This document shows, piece by piece, positions 1 through 10,581 of a DNA stretch of 64,000 nucleotides. The notes beneath the pieces were generated by a model. It was not told the origin of the DNA. It saw nothing but the letters and a program-made list of their open reading frames with translations, and did not search any database. The stretch lies in the NCBI RefSeq assembly GCF_015595035.1, contig NZ_JADNRN010000004.1, positions 62,001 to 126,000 on the forward strand. The letters are read 5' to 3'. Both the position numbers and the translations under genes were made by a program. This DNA comes from Marinibium conchae (GTDB lineage Bacteria > Pseudomonadota > Gammaproteobacteria > Enterobacterales > Alteromonadaceae). How positions within the stretch are numbered: position 1 is the first letter of the stretch; every line of letters starts with the position of its first letter.

Positions 1-101
1 GTACCCAAATAAATTTCAAGGTCATCGCCCATAGCGCTCATGCTAACGAGCATGGTGAGCGCGAATGCACTAAATGAATTTACTATCTTTTTGATTTTCA
101 T
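1..101 (-). CDS. pilY1: Start of PilY1-like type IV pilus adhesin/assembly protein (partial)
   Basis: Only the first 33 codons lie in the window. Reading leftward from the ATG at 101, they give a basic N-terminus, a hydrophobic core and an Ala-Met-Gly cleavage region, followed by DDLEIYLG. This looks like a Sec signal peptide and then the short Asp/Glu-rich start common in PilY1 proteins. The position directly downstream of pilX (10 bp gap) matches the usual pilV-pilW-pilX-pilY1 order. PilY1 is a large calcium-binding pilus tip and assembly factor. The assignment rests on context plus these few residues, so it is probable, not proven. Confidence 0.6.
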   Translation of the reverse strand, partial: MKIKKIVNSFSAFALTMLVSMSAMGDDLEIYLG

Positions 102-111
102 TGTCCTTACC

Positions 112-675
112 TCAATTAGATGCTGGTGCGAAAACGGCCGCACTTATGGTATTGGCAACAGCAAAGTTACTTCCTACTGTTTGACCACAACCTCTGACAA
201 GAAATATATGACAGCTAATGTTGCTGCCACCGATGACATTGCTCGAGCCACGACACGCCTCTTCCCTTACGAAAGCGCTTTTGGACCAACTTCTAGTCTC
301 TGGATTTGTACGAAAGTTACCATTATCAACATGCATTCTACCGCGAGTTAAACCGTCGTCGGTGATAAATCTGTCTATTCGGTTATTATCAAAACAGCTT
401 AGCTCATCGTTAACCAAGTCTATTGCATTAAGCTGACGCGCTTCTGAAAGAGGATCGCTCTTAAGTGGGTCTGATAGCAAAGACTCGTCTTCAGATTCAA
501 ATACAACACCCGCAATAGCTGCTTCAGCAGCATCGAATGCAAAAGATTTCCGCTCCATAGATGCTGCCATTTTTGTCTGCATTAGACCGCTAGAAACCGA
601 CGCTACGCCCAGAATAGTGAGCGACATTAGTACTAACAGGGCAAACACCATCACCAAACCTTGCTGCTTAATCAT
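112..675 (-). CDS. pilX: Type IV pilus minor pilin PilX
   Basis: This 187-residue protein begins with the short prepilin leader MIKQQG and a 25-residue hydrophobic helix (LVMVFALLVLMSLTILGVA), as in PilX N-terminal domains. The Glu usually found at mature position 5 of major pilins is absent. The body has Cys residues near its C-terminal end (CRGSSN, SCHIFLVRGC), typical of the disulphide-bounded D region. PilX is thought to sit at the pilus tip with PilV, PilW and PilY1 and to prime fibre assembly. Its start overlaps the pilW stop by 4 bp, so the two are probably translationally coupled. Confidence 0.85.
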   Translation of the reverse strand: MIKQQGLVMVFALLVLMSLTILGVASVSSGLMQTKMAASMERKSFAFDAAEAAIAGVVFESEDESLLSDPLKSDPLSEARQLNAIDLVNDELSCFDNNRIDRFITDDGLTRGRMHVDNGNFRTNPETRSWSKSAFVREEACRGSSNVIGGSNISCHIFLVRGCGQTVGSNFAVANTISAAVFAPASN

Positions 676-1544
676 GCGCTACTCCTTACGAAATTTTTCA
701 TATTTCTTAATGTAATCGTGGTTTCAAATGATTTGTACAAACCAAAATCACTCACCGTGAAAGAATTTTCGTTCAATAATTTAAATGAAGCCTTCTTGTC
801 CATCGAAATCTCACTATCTCCTTTAACAACGATAGCTATTCTAATTGCAACAATCAGCTTTCCGTTGTCAATCTCATTTTGAATGCCATCGGCGGTTACG
901 AAACGTGTTGGAATTGCTGAACCGTTTGTTGCGGCCATGCTAGTAACCCCATAAGTCACTTGGAAACTCTCAACATCGTCTAAAATGGTAATTGCATTGT
1001 GCGAGTTATGCCCCTCTGCTGCTTTCTGCCCTCTCAGATACCTTCCATCAAAACCTCTGCAGCGTAATCTGTTATCTGACACAAAATATTCATTTACAAC
1101 GTAAAACTCATCATCATTCAAATAGCCTAGATTATAACCTCTGCAGTCCTGTGAGCCCTGCAGACTCACAACCAAAGTATCATTTGCACCGCTCGCGCCT
1201 TGTATGGAGCCGAGCGCATTTCTGACAGCAAAGGTGCCTGGCAAAATCACCGGATTATTACGTACGAATACATTTTCATCGACGATGTCGACACTAGTAT
1301 TTATATTAGGACTCAATTGATCGTACAGACCGACCATTAACATCTCGCTGCGCAATCGATTGATAATGAAGCGCCCGCTTTCTTGGGTAGAAGCGACGGC
1401 CCTGTTTAGCTTTTCGGTGACTTGGTTACTCACCATCACTTGTATCACAGCACTTGCGATGACTAAACCCAACGCCAATGAAATCATGAGCTCGATTAGG
1501 GTAAAGCCACTCTGCTTGTTGTGTCTGACCAAGAACTTCCTCAT
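672..1544 (-). CDS. pilW: Type IV pilus minor pilin PilW
   Basis: 290 residues. A basic prepilin leader ends in QSG, followed by FTLIELMISLALGLVIASAVIQ, the canonical N-methylation and helix motif with Glu at mature position 5. The downstream region (residues about 40-65, QESGRFIINRLRSEM) is characteristic of PilW. This protein belongs to the tip complex that initiates pilus polymerisation and is processed by PilD. It overlaps pilV by 4 bp and pilX by 4 bp, giving one tightly packed transcription unit. It should not be confused with the TPR lipoprotein PilF, also called PilW in some species, at 49.7-51.5 kb. Confidence 0.88.
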   Translation of the reverse strand: MRKFLVRHNKQSGFTLIELMISLALGLVIASAVIQVMVSNQVTEKLNRAVASTQESGRFIINRLRSEMLMVGLYDQLSPNINTSVDIVDENVFVRNNPVILPGTFAVRNALGSIQGASGANDTLVVSLQGSQDCRGYNLGYLNDDEFYVVNEYFVSDNRLRCRGFDGRYLRGQKAAEGHNSHNAITILDDVESFQVTYGVTSMAATNGSAIPTRFVTADGIQNEIDNGKLIVAIRIAIVVKGDSEISMDKKASFKLLNENSFTVSDFGLYKSFETTITLRNMKNFVRSSA

Positions 1545-2215
1545 AACGCTACCTCAATGACGACACAATCGTTCGAATCCGTGGAGCTTGTATTACACTT
1601 CGGATTTTCAACACGTTCTTGTCCTTGCCAGTTTTCTACTGGCCACTGCACGATAACTTCATGTATTGAGCCCGCAGTGCATAAATCTGTATCACCATTA
1701 TCCTTATCTTGGCAGGAAAGGTTGATAGTCGCATTGGGGTTTGACATGACCGTCGCGCATGACATTTGATAAGCGTCGAATTGAGCCAGTTCACTTGAAC
1801 TACAATCACCGGTCTGACAGTTTGGAATTTCAGCTGGATGGGTTTTACAGAAACAGTCATAGGGCAAGGCGCCCGAAGTTGAGCAGGTAAGAGTACTAAA
1901 ATTATATATATCATTGTCGAAGTACGCATTATCAACAATAAAACCGTCAGTTTCGTCAGACGGGATAGCGTTTGCGATTAATCGTTCACTAAACTGTTGC
2001 GCGACAAATAAGGCCTGAGTTCGGTTCAAGGCGTCGGCGTTCGAGAACGAGCCAACAAACTGAAGCGAGGCCACGCCCAAAAGGCCGACCGACAGGATAA
2101 ATAGGGTAACGAGCACCTCTACCATGCCAACGCCGAACTGGGATTTTCGCTTGGTTAACTGGTAAACCGCATTGTTATTCTTTGCCTTCATCGTTTTCAC
2201 AAATAGCTTTTCCAT
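1541..2215 (-). CDS. pilV: Type IV pilus modification/minor pilin PilV
   Basis: 224 residues with an unusually long cytoplasmic leader of about 28 residues. It is followed by the prepilin site QFG and VGMVEVLVTLFILSVGLLGV (Glu at mature position 5). The next segment, ASLQFVGSFSNADALNRTQAL, resembles the PilV family helix end. A second in-frame Met at residue 9 is a possible shorter start. It is the first pilin gene of the unit; the upstream neighbour is ispH. Genes fimT, fimU and pilE, often found in this cluster in pseudomonads, are not between ispH and pilV. Function is inferred from motif and order. Confidence 0.8.
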   Translation of the reverse strand: MEKLFVKTMKAKNNNAVYQLTKRKSQFGVGMVEVLVTLFILSVGLLGVASLQFVGSFSNADALNRTQALFVAQQFSERLIANAIPSDETDGFIVDNAYFDNDIYNFSTLTCSTSGALPYDCFCKTHPAEIPNCQTGDCSSSELAQFDAYQMSCATVMSNPNATINLSCQDKDNGDTDLCTAGSIHEVIVQWPVENWQGQERVENPKCNTSSTDSNDCVVIEVAL

Positions 2216-2375
2216 GGCATCACTTTAAACTATGTCCGTGTCCAATTGGTTATTTTGAATGAGTCTAACGTATTAAAAAGGTATAAAAACTGGTCGTAAT
2301 ATTAGAAATTCCGACTCCGCTGCTCTAGGCCTTTAAAAACAAGGATGCAACAGCAAAAAACGACCAAATTATAAC

Positions 2376-3317
2376 CTAAAGTTGTTTAATGCGTAGCTCT
2401 TTTGGCACGGCAAATTCTATACTTTCTTCTCTTCCTGGGCGTTCAGACGACTTAACTGCGCCCCAAGACATTAATTTATCTACTACACCTTGGACCAAAA
2501 CTTCTGGAGCTGACGCACCGGCAGTTACACCTATTGCATCAACGCCATCCAACCACCCTTTTTGAATGCAGTCTGCATCAGCGATTAAATGTGCTTTGGC
2601 ACCAATTTTTTCAGCTAGCTCTCGTAGACGATTCGAATTAGAACTGTTTTGAGCGCCGACGACTAGTAAAACATCGCAATCGGAAGCTAACTCCCTCACT
2701 GCATCTTGTCGATTCTGCGTAGCATAACAGATATCATCTTTACGCGGACCATCTATATTCGGGAACTTTCGTCGAAGGGCCTCAATAACATCTGCGGTAT
2801 CGTCGACCGACAAGGTTGTCTGGCTGCAATAATAAAGATCATTGGGGTTTTTTACTTCGAGAGACGCCACATCATCAAGCGACTCGACTAAGTAAATACC
2901 ACCTTCTTTATTATAATATTGCCCCATTGTCCCCTCAACCTCAGGATGACCTTGATGCCCAATCAGAATACATTCCGCGCCGCGCTTGCTTGCTCGCATC
3001 ACTTCCATATGTACCTTAGTAACAAGTGGACATGTTGCGTCAAATACTTTCAGTCCTCGAGCATCAGCTTCGGTTCGCACTGCTTGAGACACACCGTGAG
3101 CTGAAAAAATCACAATAGTATCATCTGGAACTTCAGCTAACTCATCGACAAACACTGCCCCGCGATCCTTTAACCCGTCGACGACGAACTTATTGTGCAC
3201 TACCTCATGACGAACGTAAATAGGCGGCCCAAACATTTCAAGTGCTCGCTCTACAATGGTAATAGCGCGGTCAACACCAGCGCAGAATCCTCGAGGGTTT
3301 GCTAAATGAATTTGCAT
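2376..3317 (-). CDS. ispH: 4-hydroxy-3-methylbut-2-enyl diphosphate reductase
   Basis: This is the last enzyme of the MEP isoprenoid pathway. It reduces HMBPP to IPP and DMAPP with a [4Fe-4S] cluster. Its 313 residues match the family length. The three cluster cysteines fall at residues 12 ([12 protein letters not shown]), 96 ([11 protein letters not shown]) and 197 ([11 protein letters not shown]). The conserved [10 protein letters not shown] segment lies near residue 265. The gene follows fkpB by 4 bp and closes the murJ-side cluster ileS-lspA-fkpB-ispH. IspG, the preceding pathway enzyme, is encoded at 47.5 kb, and the isc cluster-assembly genes are also in this window. Confidence 0.97.
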   Translation of the reverse strand: MQIHLANPRGFCAGVDRAITIVERALEMFGPPIYVRHEVVHNKFVVDGLKDRGAVFVDELAEVPDDTIVIFSAHGVSQAVRTEADARGLKVFDATCPLVTKVHMEVMRASKRGAECILIGHQGHPEVEGTMGQYYNKEGGIYLVESLDDVASLEVKNPNDLYYCSQTTLSVDDTADVIEALRRKFPNIDGPRKDDICYATQNRQDAVRELASDCDVLLVVGAQNSSNSNRLRELAEKIGAKAHLIADADCIQKGWLDGVDAIGVTAGASAPEVLVQGVVDKLMSWGAVKSSERPGREESIEFAVPKELRIKQL

Positions 3318-3321
3318 TTTA

Positions 3322-3777
3322 TTATGCCTTAAGCTGTTTTACATCAATTATTTCAACATCAAACACAAGGTTTTGCCCTGCAAGTGGGTGATTGAAATCA
3401 ACGGTCACAGAGTGCCCAGCGACACTGCGGATAACACCTGGAAGCTCACTTCCATCAGGCTGTGCAAAGGCTATTATCATTCCCTCTTCAACAGGTGTAT
3501 CTGCGGTAAACTTGCTTCTATCGACATGGTAAACATTATCAGGATTAGGCATACCAAAAGCATCGTCGGCGTTAAGCTCAAAGGCTTTTTTGTCGCCTAT
3601 CTTCAAGCCGCGCAAGCAATCTTCAAAGTTTTTTGTAAGACTGCCGTCACCCATAACCATTTTTGCTGGTTTGTTGTTAACACGCGTGCTATCCGCCGCA
3701 GAACCATCTTCAAGCTTCAAATCGAAATGAAGAATTACTTCACAATTGTCGCCAATAGCTAATGACTCAGTCGTCAT
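3322..3777 (-). CDS. fkpB: FKBP-type peptidyl-prolyl isomerase, SlpA/FkpB type
   Basis: The preferred start is the ATG at 3777, giving 151 residues beginning MTTESLAIG. An upstream ATG at 3810 would add 11 non-conserved residues and run further into lspA. The protein has the SlpA arrangement: N-terminal FKBP strands ([20 protein letters not shown]), an inserted IF/chaperone domain ([20 protein letters not shown]) and a return to the FKBP fold ([20 protein letters not shown]). SlpA proteins are cytoplasmic proline isomerases and chaperones. The gene overlaps the end of lspA and is followed 4 bp later by ispH, as in many gammaproteobacteria. Confidence 0.9.
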   Translation of the reverse strand: MTTESLAIGDNCEVILHFDLKLEDGSAADSTRVNNKPAKMVMGDGSLTKNFEDCLRGLKIGDKKAFELNADDAFGMPNPDNVYHVDRSKFTADTPVEEGMIIAFAQPDGSELPGVIRSVAGHSVTVDFNHPLAGQNLVFDVEIIDVKQLKA

Positions 3778-4267
3778 TTTCGTCCGCCTCTTTGTTTTTA
3801 AACATATCAATAATCAACAAAGCAGCGCCTATAAATATCGCTGAATCTGCAATATTAAACGCCGGCCAATGATAGTTTCCGTAATAAAGGTCCAAAAAAT
3901 CAATAACATAACCGTGTAACATGCGGTCATAAACATTGCCTAAAGCACCCCCTAATATAAACGAGAATGCCACGGGAAGCAGTAATTGATCTCTTCTAGT
4001 ACCTTTCAACCACCATAAAATAACCGCACTGACTGCCAATGCAACAGCACTCAAAAAGTAGCGTTGCCAGCCTCCTGCATCATATAAAATACTAAACGCT
4101 GCACCGTAATTATGTACATAGGTAAAATTAAAAAATGGCATTATTTCAATCGACTGATACAGCGACATGGTGTCAACAATAGTGTACTTAGTCCATTGAT
4201 CTAATACGAATACAATCACCGATATCCATAAAAACCGTAAACCTGTGCCGCTAATAATATTAGGCAT
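3767..4267 (-). CDS. lspA: Lipoprotein signal peptidase (signal peptidase II)
   Basis: 166 residues with four predicted membrane helices. The family blocks are visible: [11 protein letters not shown] near residue 52, then [19 protein letters not shown] and [11 protein letters not shown], which carry the two catalytic aspartates. LspA cleaves prolipoproteins at the lipobox cysteine in the inner membrane. Likely clients in this window are BamB (45.4 kb) and the PilF-like lipoprotein (51.5 kb). The start overlaps the ileS stop by 8 bp and the end overlaps fkpB, so the three genes are co-translated. Confidence 0.97.
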   Translation of the reverse strand: MPNIISGTGLRFLWISVIVFVLDQWTKYTIVDTMSLYQSIEIMPFFNFTYVHNYGAAFSILYDAGGWQRYFLSAVALAVSAVILWWLKGTRRDQLLLPVAFSFILGGALGNVYDRMLHGYVIDFLDLYYGNYHWPAFNIADSAIFIGAALLIIDMFKNKEADENDD

Positions 4268-7091
4268 AGTGACGTACTTCTCCTTCGCCTTCGATATTTT
4301 GTATACATCTGTTACATAGCTCAGGGTGTTTAGGATCTGAATTTACTTCAGGTTTGTGATGCCAACAACGTACACATTTTTCGCCGTCAGCTACTAGCAC
4401 ATCAACAAAAATGTCATCATGATCAAGAGAAACAGCCGTAACGGTTTTCTCTGATAAAGGTTTCACTTCTGCTTCGGATGTAATTAACACGAAACGTAAC
4501 TCATCTTGAAGTTTGGCAAGTAGCTCAGCTCTCGAATCACTCACATAGAGCACTACTTTAGCTTCCAGTGAGCTTCCTATTACCTTGTCGGTACGAGCCT
4601 TCTCTAAGGCGCTATTCACTTGGGTTTTTACTTCCATTACAGACTGCCAGAATGCGTTATCAAATGTAGAACTCACCTCATTATCTGTTGGCATGCCTTG
4701 ATACCACTGCCCAGTAAACACAAACTCGTCACGCTCTCCAGGCATGGCTTCCCAGACTTCCTGTGCAGTAAAACTCATCACAGGTGCCATCCAACGCACT
4801 AAAGCTTCGGCGATATGATACAGCGCAGTTTGACAGGAGCGTCGTGCCAAGCCATCAGTTTTAGCTGTGTACTGTCGATCCTTAATAATATCAAGATAGA
4901 AACTACCCATCTCTATCGAACAGAATTGCATTAGCGTTTGGCAAACGATGAGAGTGTCATATTGCTCATAGCTAGCTAGAATTTGTTCTTGAACCTCACT
5001 TGCTTTTGCCACTGCCCACTGGTCTAACTCAACCATGTCCTCAAAAGGAACGATATCTGTAGCAGGATTAAACCCGTTTAAATTTGCCAATAAGAATCGA
5101 CAAGTATTTCTTATTCTCCTGTAGGCGTCGGCCGACCGCTTTAAGATTTCATCAGAGACTGTCATTTCTCCACGGTAATCTGTTGAACCAGCCCATAAGC
5201 GAAGAATATCTGCACCTAACTTATTCGTGACCTCTTGAGGAGCAATAACATTGCCCAACGACTTCGACATTTTTTTGCCGTGCGCGTCGACCGTAAAGCC
5301 ATGAGTAAGTACCTCTTTATAAGGAGCATGCCCATTAATCGCAGTAGAAGACATCAACGAAGACATGAACCACCCGCGGTGCTGATCCGAACCCTCAAGA
5401 TAGAGGTCGGCAGGCGCAGGAATGTCATCGCGTTTATCGACGACAAAGTAATGTGTCACTCCTGAATCAAACCAAACGTCGAGAGTGTCGGTTACCTTTG
5501 CATAATCATTTACATCGTCACCCAAAAGCTCAGCGCTATCGATATCCCACCACGCCTGAATGCCTTTTGTCTCAACAGCTTGCGCAACTTTCTCAATGAT
5601 CTGTGCAGTGTTTGGGTGCAATTCTCCGCTTTGTTCATGTATAAACAAGGCAATTGGCACACCCCACGTGCGCTGACGCGATATACACCAATCAGGACGA
5701 CCCTCGACCATGCTTTTTATTCGACTCTCACCCCAAGCTGGGATCCATTTAGTCTGATGAATCTGTTCTATTGAAGCATCACGCAGACCCTTTTTATCCA
5801 TGCTAATGAACCACTGAGGTGTAGCTCTGAAGATGATGGGAGATTTATGTCGCCAGCAATGTGGATAGCTATGCTCATACTTAACGTTGAGAGCCAGCGC
5901 GCCTTTATCTTTGAGTACTTCAATAATGCTGTCATTTGCTTTAAATACGTGTTGCCCGGCAAACAAAGGAGTATTATCGAGATACACACCATTGCCACCA
6001 ACCGGATTATACACTTCAATGTCGTATGCTTTGCCTACATTGAAGTCGTCGACACCGTGTGCTGGAGCAGTATGAACGCAGCCAGTTCCAGACTCAGTAG
6101 TAACATGCTCGCCGAGTATTAGTGGCACTTGAATAGGGTTGATAGGATGATGAACGCTAAGGCGTTCTAAGTCACTTCCTTTGCAACTTGCTAACACCTT
6201 GAAGTTCTCGATGCCATAACGCGTCATCGATTGTTCCACAAGATCAGCAGCTAGAATATAGTTTTCGACGTCATTATCCAGACTTACCTCTACTAGCTCA
6301 TAGCTAAGCTCAGGATGCAAGCTTATCGCTCTGTTTGCCGGAATAGTCCAAGGAGTTGTTGTCCAGATAACAACGGACGTTTTGCTATTATTAATTGAAT
6401 CAACATCTACGTTGAAAGCGTCAGCAAAGGCTTGGTTATTATCGACGACAAATTTCACATCGATTGCCGGTGAAACTTTGTCTTGATACTCAACCTCCGC
6501 TTCCGCCAATGCTGATCCACAATCCGTACACCAATGAACTGGTTTAAAACCTTTTTCCAAGTGTCCTGACTCAACAATGTCGCCTAAGGCGCGAATAATA
6601 TTGGCCTCTGAACGAAAGTCCATTGTTTTATATGGATTTTGCCAGTCACCTAATACGCCTAAACGTATAAAATCCTTGCGTTGACCATCTATTTGTCGCT
6701 CTGCGTATGCTCTACATTTTTCTCTAAATTCAGCAACAGATACTTTTTTTCCAGGCTTACCAACCTTTTTCTCAACCATGAGTTCGATTGGCAGACCATG
6801 GCAGTCCCAGCCCGGCACATAAGGAGAATCAAAATCAGACAAGGTTTTTGACTTCACTATAATGTCTTTTAGAATTTTGTTAACTGCATGGCCAATATGG
6901 ATATCGCCATTAGCATAAGGAGGACCATCATGAAGAATAAAGGGTGTTTTACCCGCTTTCGCTTCCCTGATTTTCTGATAAAGCTTTTTCTCAGTCCACT
7001 TTTTTAGCATTTGTGGCTCACGATTTGCCAAGTTACCACGCATAGGGAAGCCAGTTTCAGGCAGGTTAAGCGTAGGTTTATAATCAGTCAT
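4260..7091 (-). CDS. ileS: Isoleucyl-tRNA synthetase
   Basis: 943 residues, the usual bacterial type I length. Class I signatures are present: [15 protein letters not shown] (HIGH) near residue 58 and [10 protein letters not shown] (KMSKS) near residue 605. A CP1 editing domain contains [13 protein letters not shown] and [12 protein letters not shown]. The C-terminal zinc-binding tail has four cysteines (CVRCW and CNRC). It charges tRNA-Ile and edits misactivated valine. It sits 81 bp downstream of ribF and overlaps lspA, the standard gammaproteobacterial order. Confidence 0.98.
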   Translation of the reverse strand: MTDYKPTLNLPETGFPMRGNLANREPQMLKKWTEKKLYQKIREAKAGKTPFILHDGPPYANGDIHIGHAVNKILKDIIVKSKTLSDFDSPYVPGWDCHGLPIELMVEKKVGKPGKKVSVAEFREKCRAYAERQIDGQRKDFIRLGVLGDWQNPYKTMDFRSEANIIRALGDIVESGHLEKGFKPVHWCTDCGSALAEAEVEYQDKVSPAIDVKFVVDNNQAFADAFNVDVDSINNSKTSVVIWTTTPWTIPANRAISLHPELSYELVEVSLDNDVENYILAADLVEQSMTRYGIENFKVLASCKGSDLERLSVHHPINPIQVPLILGEHVTTESGTGCVHTAPAHGVDDFNVGKAYDIEVYNPVGGNGVYLDNTPLFAGQHVFKANDSIIEVLKDKGALALNVKYEHSYPHCWRHKSPIIFRATPQWFISMDKKGLRDASIEQIHQTKWIPAWGESRIKSMVEGRPDWCISRQRTWGVPIALFIHEQSGELHPNTAQIIEKVAQAVETKGIQAWWDIDSAELLGDDVNDYAKVTDTLDVWFDSGVTHYFVVDKRDDIPAPADLYLEGSDQHRGWFMSSLMSSTAINGHAPYKEVLTHGFTVDAHGKKMSKSLGNVIAPQEVTNKLGADILRLWAGSTDYRGEMTVSDEILKRSADAYRRIRNTCRFLLANLNGFNPATDIVPFEDMVELDQWAVAKASEVQEQILASYEQYDTLIVCQTLMQFCSIEMGSFYLDIIKDRQYTAKTDGLARRSCQTALYHIAEALVRWMAPVMSFTAQEVWEAMPGERDEFVFTGQWYQGMPTDNEVSSTFDNAFWQSVMEVKTQVNSALEKARTDKVIGSSLEAKVVLYVSDSRAELLAKLQDELRFVLITSEAEVKPLSEKTVTAVSLDHDDIFVDVLVADGEKCVRCWHHKPEVNSDPKHPELCNRCIQNIEGEGEVRHYA

Positions 7092-7172
7092 GTCTGGTAT
7101 TCCACTTCTTGTTATCTGTATTAATTGTCAGTCAGAGCAAATGCTCTTGTATAGGGCCTAAACAGTGTTCGT

Positions 7173-8105
7173 TTATCCCTTGATATTTGATGTTATTTCT
7201 CTCGCCTTTGCCGCATCGATTTCTATTTGCCTATGCAACTCAGCAAAGTCTTTAAATTTTTGCTCATTTCGAATCTTCATGAGGAAAGCGACCTCAATAT
7301 ATTCACCATAGAGATCAGCGTTATAGTCAAAAATGTGCACTTCAAGCTGCGAGCGTATGCCGTTTACTGTCGGCCTGTGCCCTACATTAGCAACGCCAAA
7401 ATAGCTACGCTCAGCAATAGTCACTTTCACCGCGAAGACACCATTTACGGGTGACTTACAACGCTTTAGCAATACATTAGCGGTTGGAAAACCAATGGTT
7501 CGGCCTTTTTTGTCGCCATGGTTCACGCGACCAGATATAGTGTACTCTCGACCAAGCATTTCTTTTGCCCTAGCAAATTCGCTAGCGCTCAGCGCATTTC
7601 GAACTTCGGTAGAGCTGATCCTGCAATCAGACAAACGAAAGCTTGCGGTACTTACCACATCAAACCCTTCATTTTGACCCACTTGTTTTAGTAATGAAAA
7701 GTCACCTTTTCTTTTACAGCCAAAACGAAAGTCATCTCCAACCACCAAGAACGAAACGCCCAATGCACGTACAAGCAAATCATGGATAAACTCATCAGCA
7801 CTCATTTGCGAAAAAGATGGGTTGAAGCGTACACAAACAAGGCGGTCAATACCCAACTCTTTAAACATCTCATATTTATCGCGAAAACGAGATAGCCGAG
7901 CTGGTGCATTTTCTTTCGCAAATACCTCTTCAGGCTGAGGCTCGAAAATCATAACAGTGGCAGGTAGGCTTCGTTCTTTCGCTTTTTCAATAAGATTCAA
8001 CAACACTGCGCGATGCCCTTTATGAACACCGTCGAACTTACCGATTGTAAGCACACAGCCGCGATGTTTTTCGCGTAAATTATGTAAACCCCGAACTAAC
8101 TCCAA
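7173..8105 (-). CDS. ribF: Bifunctional riboflavin kinase / FAD synthetase
   Basis: 310 residues. The N-terminal FMN adenylyltransferase domain has the nucleotidyltransferase motif TIGKFDGVHKGHRAVL near residue 20 and a later ISSTEVRNAL. The C-terminal riboflavin kinase domain contains GRTIGFPTANV near residue 200. It makes FMN from riboflavin and then FAD. The gene stands between murJ and ileS in the conserved order murJ-ribF-ileS-lspA. I see no FMN riboswitch upstream, which is normal for ribF in this class. Confidence 0.97.
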   Translation of the reverse strand: MELVRGLHNLREKHRGCVLTIGKFDGVHKGHRAVLLNLIEKAKERSLPATVMIFEPQPEEVFAKENAPARLSRFRDKYEMFKELGIDRLVCVRFNPSFSQMSADEFIHDLLVRALGVSFLVVGDDFRFGCKRKGDFSLLKQVGQNEGFDVVSTASFRLSDCRISSTEVRNALSASEFARAKEMLGREYTISGRVNHGDKKGRTIGFPTANVLLKRCKSPVNGVFAVKVTIAERSYFGVANVGHRPTVNGIRSQLEVHIFDYNADLYGEYIEVAFLMKIRNEQKFKDFAELHRQIEIDAAKAREITSNIKG

Positions 8106-8199
8106 ACTGCCTCGCTATCGCTTTCATTTTCAAAAGCGCAGATTATAGCCGACCCCAGCATGAATACCAATGGGAAGAGACATAACTGCTGAATTTATT

Positions 8200-9777
8200 T
8201 TATTTTTTTACCAACAACTCTTTTGGCCTAATACCGCAGAATAATAAGCACAATGAGTAGAGGAGTACAGCTGAGCCAATTAGCATTAGCAGCTCTATTA
8301 TTCTATTTAACAAGGCTAACTGTGCCCAATCAATTTTGGCGTTCAAATACATCAACAACAGTGCCATTGCTATTGAACTGCAAGCAACCTTACAAATAAA
8401 CAACAGCGTAGCCATTTCTACTTGGTATACGCCCGTGCGATGTAGGCGAATGTATAGCAATAGCGCATTTAGCGTACCCGATAAGGCCGTTGCCATAGCC
8501 AGTCCAACATAACCGAAAGGGATAGCTAGAATAAGATTCAATACCATGTTCGCCACCATTGTTATGATGCCGTATTTCACGGGTGTTTTAGTATCTTGCC
8601 TAGAGTAAAAAGCTGGCGCAAAAATTTTAATCAACATGAAGCTAAGTAGACCACTGCCGTAGGCCATGAGACTGTACGAAGCCATTCTGGCGTCGTTTAC
8701 GCTGAATTCGCCTCGCTGGAAAATCACCATGAGTAATGGCTCAGCTATCAGCACTAATGCAACAGCGGCGGGAATGCCGAGTAAACAAATGATTTTTAAG
8801 GCCCAATCGAGATTATTTTTAAACGCATTCGCATCTTTACCAACATGATTTCGCGATAAGGTGGGCAAAATAACAGTCGCGATAGCGATTCCAAATAGGC
8901 CTAGCGGAAACTCCAGAAGCCGATCGCTATAATAAAGCCAGCTAATTGACCCCGTAAGATCGAGAAAAGTTGCAATTAGCGTATCAAGTAGCAAATTAAT
9001 TTGACTGACGGAGACACCAAATAATGCAGGGATCATCAATGTGCGTACTTTGGTCACATTTGGGTCCTTCCAACCCCACCGCGGACGTTTCAATAATCCT
9101 GCGCGATACAAAAAAGGTAATTGAAAACCAAGCTGGACAATGCCGCCAAAAAACACGCCCCACGCCAATGCAAATGCTGGCGTGTCGAGCATCGGCCCCA
9201 AAAACAAAGCACAAACAATAATGCTCACATTTAGCAAAACGGGAGTAAATGCAGCGACAGCAAACTGGTTAAGCGTATTAAGTACGGCCCCGACTAAACC
9301 CGCCAAAGAAATAAAAAAGATATAAGGAAAGGTAATTTTCAGCATTTGCGAGGCCAGCACAAAGTTATCTGCCTTATCACCATCATTTACGTAATCGACA
9401 AACCACCCTCCACCAAAGATGGCTGCAAGCACGGGTGAAAAAATAACGCCTAGAATCGCCGTGATAAAAACAATGGCGCCTAAGGTACCTGATACTTTGG
9501 CAACAAAGTCTTGCATTACCCGCGGGTCGTCTTGCGCTCTGACTTCGGTGAGCACGGGTACAAAGGCCTGCGCAAAGGCACCTTCAGCAAACAAGCGGCG
9601 AAGAAAATTGGGGATTTTATTGGCAAAAAAGAATACGTCTGCCGCGGCACCAGCACCTAAAAAATTTGCCACTACCACGTCTCGAACTAAACCCAATATA
9701 CGAGACAAGAATGTCATTGAACTAACGACGATACCTGACTTGAGCATGTAAATGGACCTTGTTATATCTGAGAGCAA
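8200..9777 (-). CDS. murJ: Lipid II flippase MurJ
   Basis: 525 residues with about 14 hydrophobic segments, as in the MVF/MurJ family. The N-terminus (MTFLSRILGLVRDVVVANFLGA) and the charged loop NFLRRLFAEGAFAQAFVPVL are family hallmarks. MurJ exports the peptidoglycan precursor lipid II across the inner membrane. Divergent rpsT lies 280 bp upstream, and ribF follows on the same strand. Two in-frame Met residues, at positions 1 and 11 (LKSGIVVSS follows the second), make the exact start uncertain by about ten codons. Confidence 0.96.
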   Translation of the reverse strand: MLSDITRSIYMLKSGIVVSSMTFLSRILGLVRDVVVANFLGAGAAADVFFFANKIPNFLRRLFAEGAFAQAFVPVLTEVRAQDDPRVMQDFVAKVSGTLGAIVFITAILGVIFSPVLAAIFGGGWFVDYVNDGDKADNFVLASQMLKITFPYIFFISLAGLVGAVLNTLNQFAVAAFTPVLLNVSIIVCALFLGPMLDTPAFALAWGVFFGGIVQLGFQLPFLYRAGLLKRPRWGWKDPNVTKVRTLMIPALFGVSVSQINLLLDTLIATFLDLTGSISWLYYSDRLLEFPLGLFGIAIATVILPTLSRNHVGKDANAFKNNLDWALKIICLLGIPAAVALVLIAEPLLMVIFQRGEFSVNDARMASYSLMAYGSGLLSFMLIKIFAPAFYSRQDTKTPVKYGIITMVANMVLNLILAIPFGYVGLAMATALSGTLNALLLYIRLHRTGVYQVEMATLLFICKVACSSIAMALLLMYLNAKIDWAQLALLNRIIELLMLIGSAVLLYSLCLLFCGIRPKELLVKK

Positions 9778-9985
9778 AGATGGCTATAGTCGCACTTTTA
9801 TGGCACCTAAAGCAAACACTAAGCACCTGCAAAGTATTGAAAATGATATAGTAATTGAAAATAGCTAAATAATTCTAACTGTGCTGGATTATGATTTAGT
9901 CGACAAACAAAAAAACAACCCCATCTAAAATATTTATACAATGACGCATTTTTATAGTTATTTTAGGCTTATTTCACCATTTCGA

Positions 9986-10014
9986 TTGACAGACATTTCA
10001 AAAAACTGGATAAT
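9986..10014 (+). promoter_or_regulatory. Sigma-70 promoter of rpsT
   Basis: A perfect -35 TTGACA at 9986-9991 and a -10 GATAAT at 10009-10014 are separated by 17 bp. A GC-rich discriminator (CCGCACC) follows directly, as in growth-rate and stringently controlled promoters of ribosomal protein genes. The predicted start site lies roughly 35-40 bp before the rpsT start codon. Confidence 0.75.
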
Positions 10015-10057
10015 CCGCACCCTCAATTTTGACATGAATTTATTTAGGAGTTACACC

Positions 10058-10318
10058 TTGGCTAACATTAAGTCTGCTAAGAAACGTGCAATTCAAGCTG
10101 AGAAGCGTCGCCAGCATAATGCAAGCCGTCGCTCCATGACTCGTACGTCCATCAAGAAAGTTCTTACAGCTATCGAAGCTGGTGATAAAGAAGCAGCTCA
10201 AACAGCGTTGAATGCAGCAGTGCCTGTGCTTGACCGTATGGCTACTAAGGGCCTTATTCACAAAAATAAAGCTGCACGCCATAAGAGTCGCCTTAACGCA
10301 CAAGTTAACGCACTTTAA
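10058..10318 (+). CDS. rpsT: 30S ribosomal protein S20
   Basis: 86 residues starting [20 protein letters not shown], a clear bS20, rich in Lys, Arg and Ala. I place the start at the TTG at 10058, not at the in-frame ATG at 9941. A good ribosome binding site (TAGGAG, 10045-10050) precedes the TTG by 7 nt, the conserved protein begins exactly there, and the promoter at 9986-10014 lies downstream of the longer ATG. Escherichia coli rpsT also uses a rare UUG start, linked to translational autocontrol. S20 binds 16S rRNA early in 30S assembly. Confidence 0.95.
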   Translation: MANIKSAKKRAIQAEKRRQHNASRRSMTRTSIKKVLTAIEAGDKEAAQTALNAAVPVLDRMATKGLIHKNKAARHKSRLNAQVNAL

Positions 10319-10370
10319 AAATATTTCTCTTTGCTAAGCGCTTAGAGGCGATATTTTACAAAATACCAAA

Positions 10371-10397
10371 ACGCCATCTTATGATGGCGTTTTTTTT
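10371..10397 (+). terminator. Intrinsic terminator of rpsT
   Basis: An 8-bp perfect stem (ACGCCATC with GATGGCGT) around a 4-nt loop is followed by a run of T. It lies 52 bp after the rpsT stop codon. Confidence 0.9.
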
Positions 10398-10581
10398 GCC
10401 TTGATTTTGGGTATCAAAAGCCTATGAGTTGCAGCTTATGTATTGCGCAATAAATCTATAAAAATTGTTCCCTTTATTGAGCGAGCACGTAAGAAACATA
10501 TCGTAGGTGCACGAAGTATGAAATGTTGTTTATACTTATTGTATATGCACTTTCTTTTTTCGCTCAAAAGGAGTCGCCGAG

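Noticed and set aside
9941-10057. N-terminal extension of rpsT from an ATG at 9941
   Set aside because: It would place the start upstream of the rpsT promoter and add 39 residues foreign to bS20.
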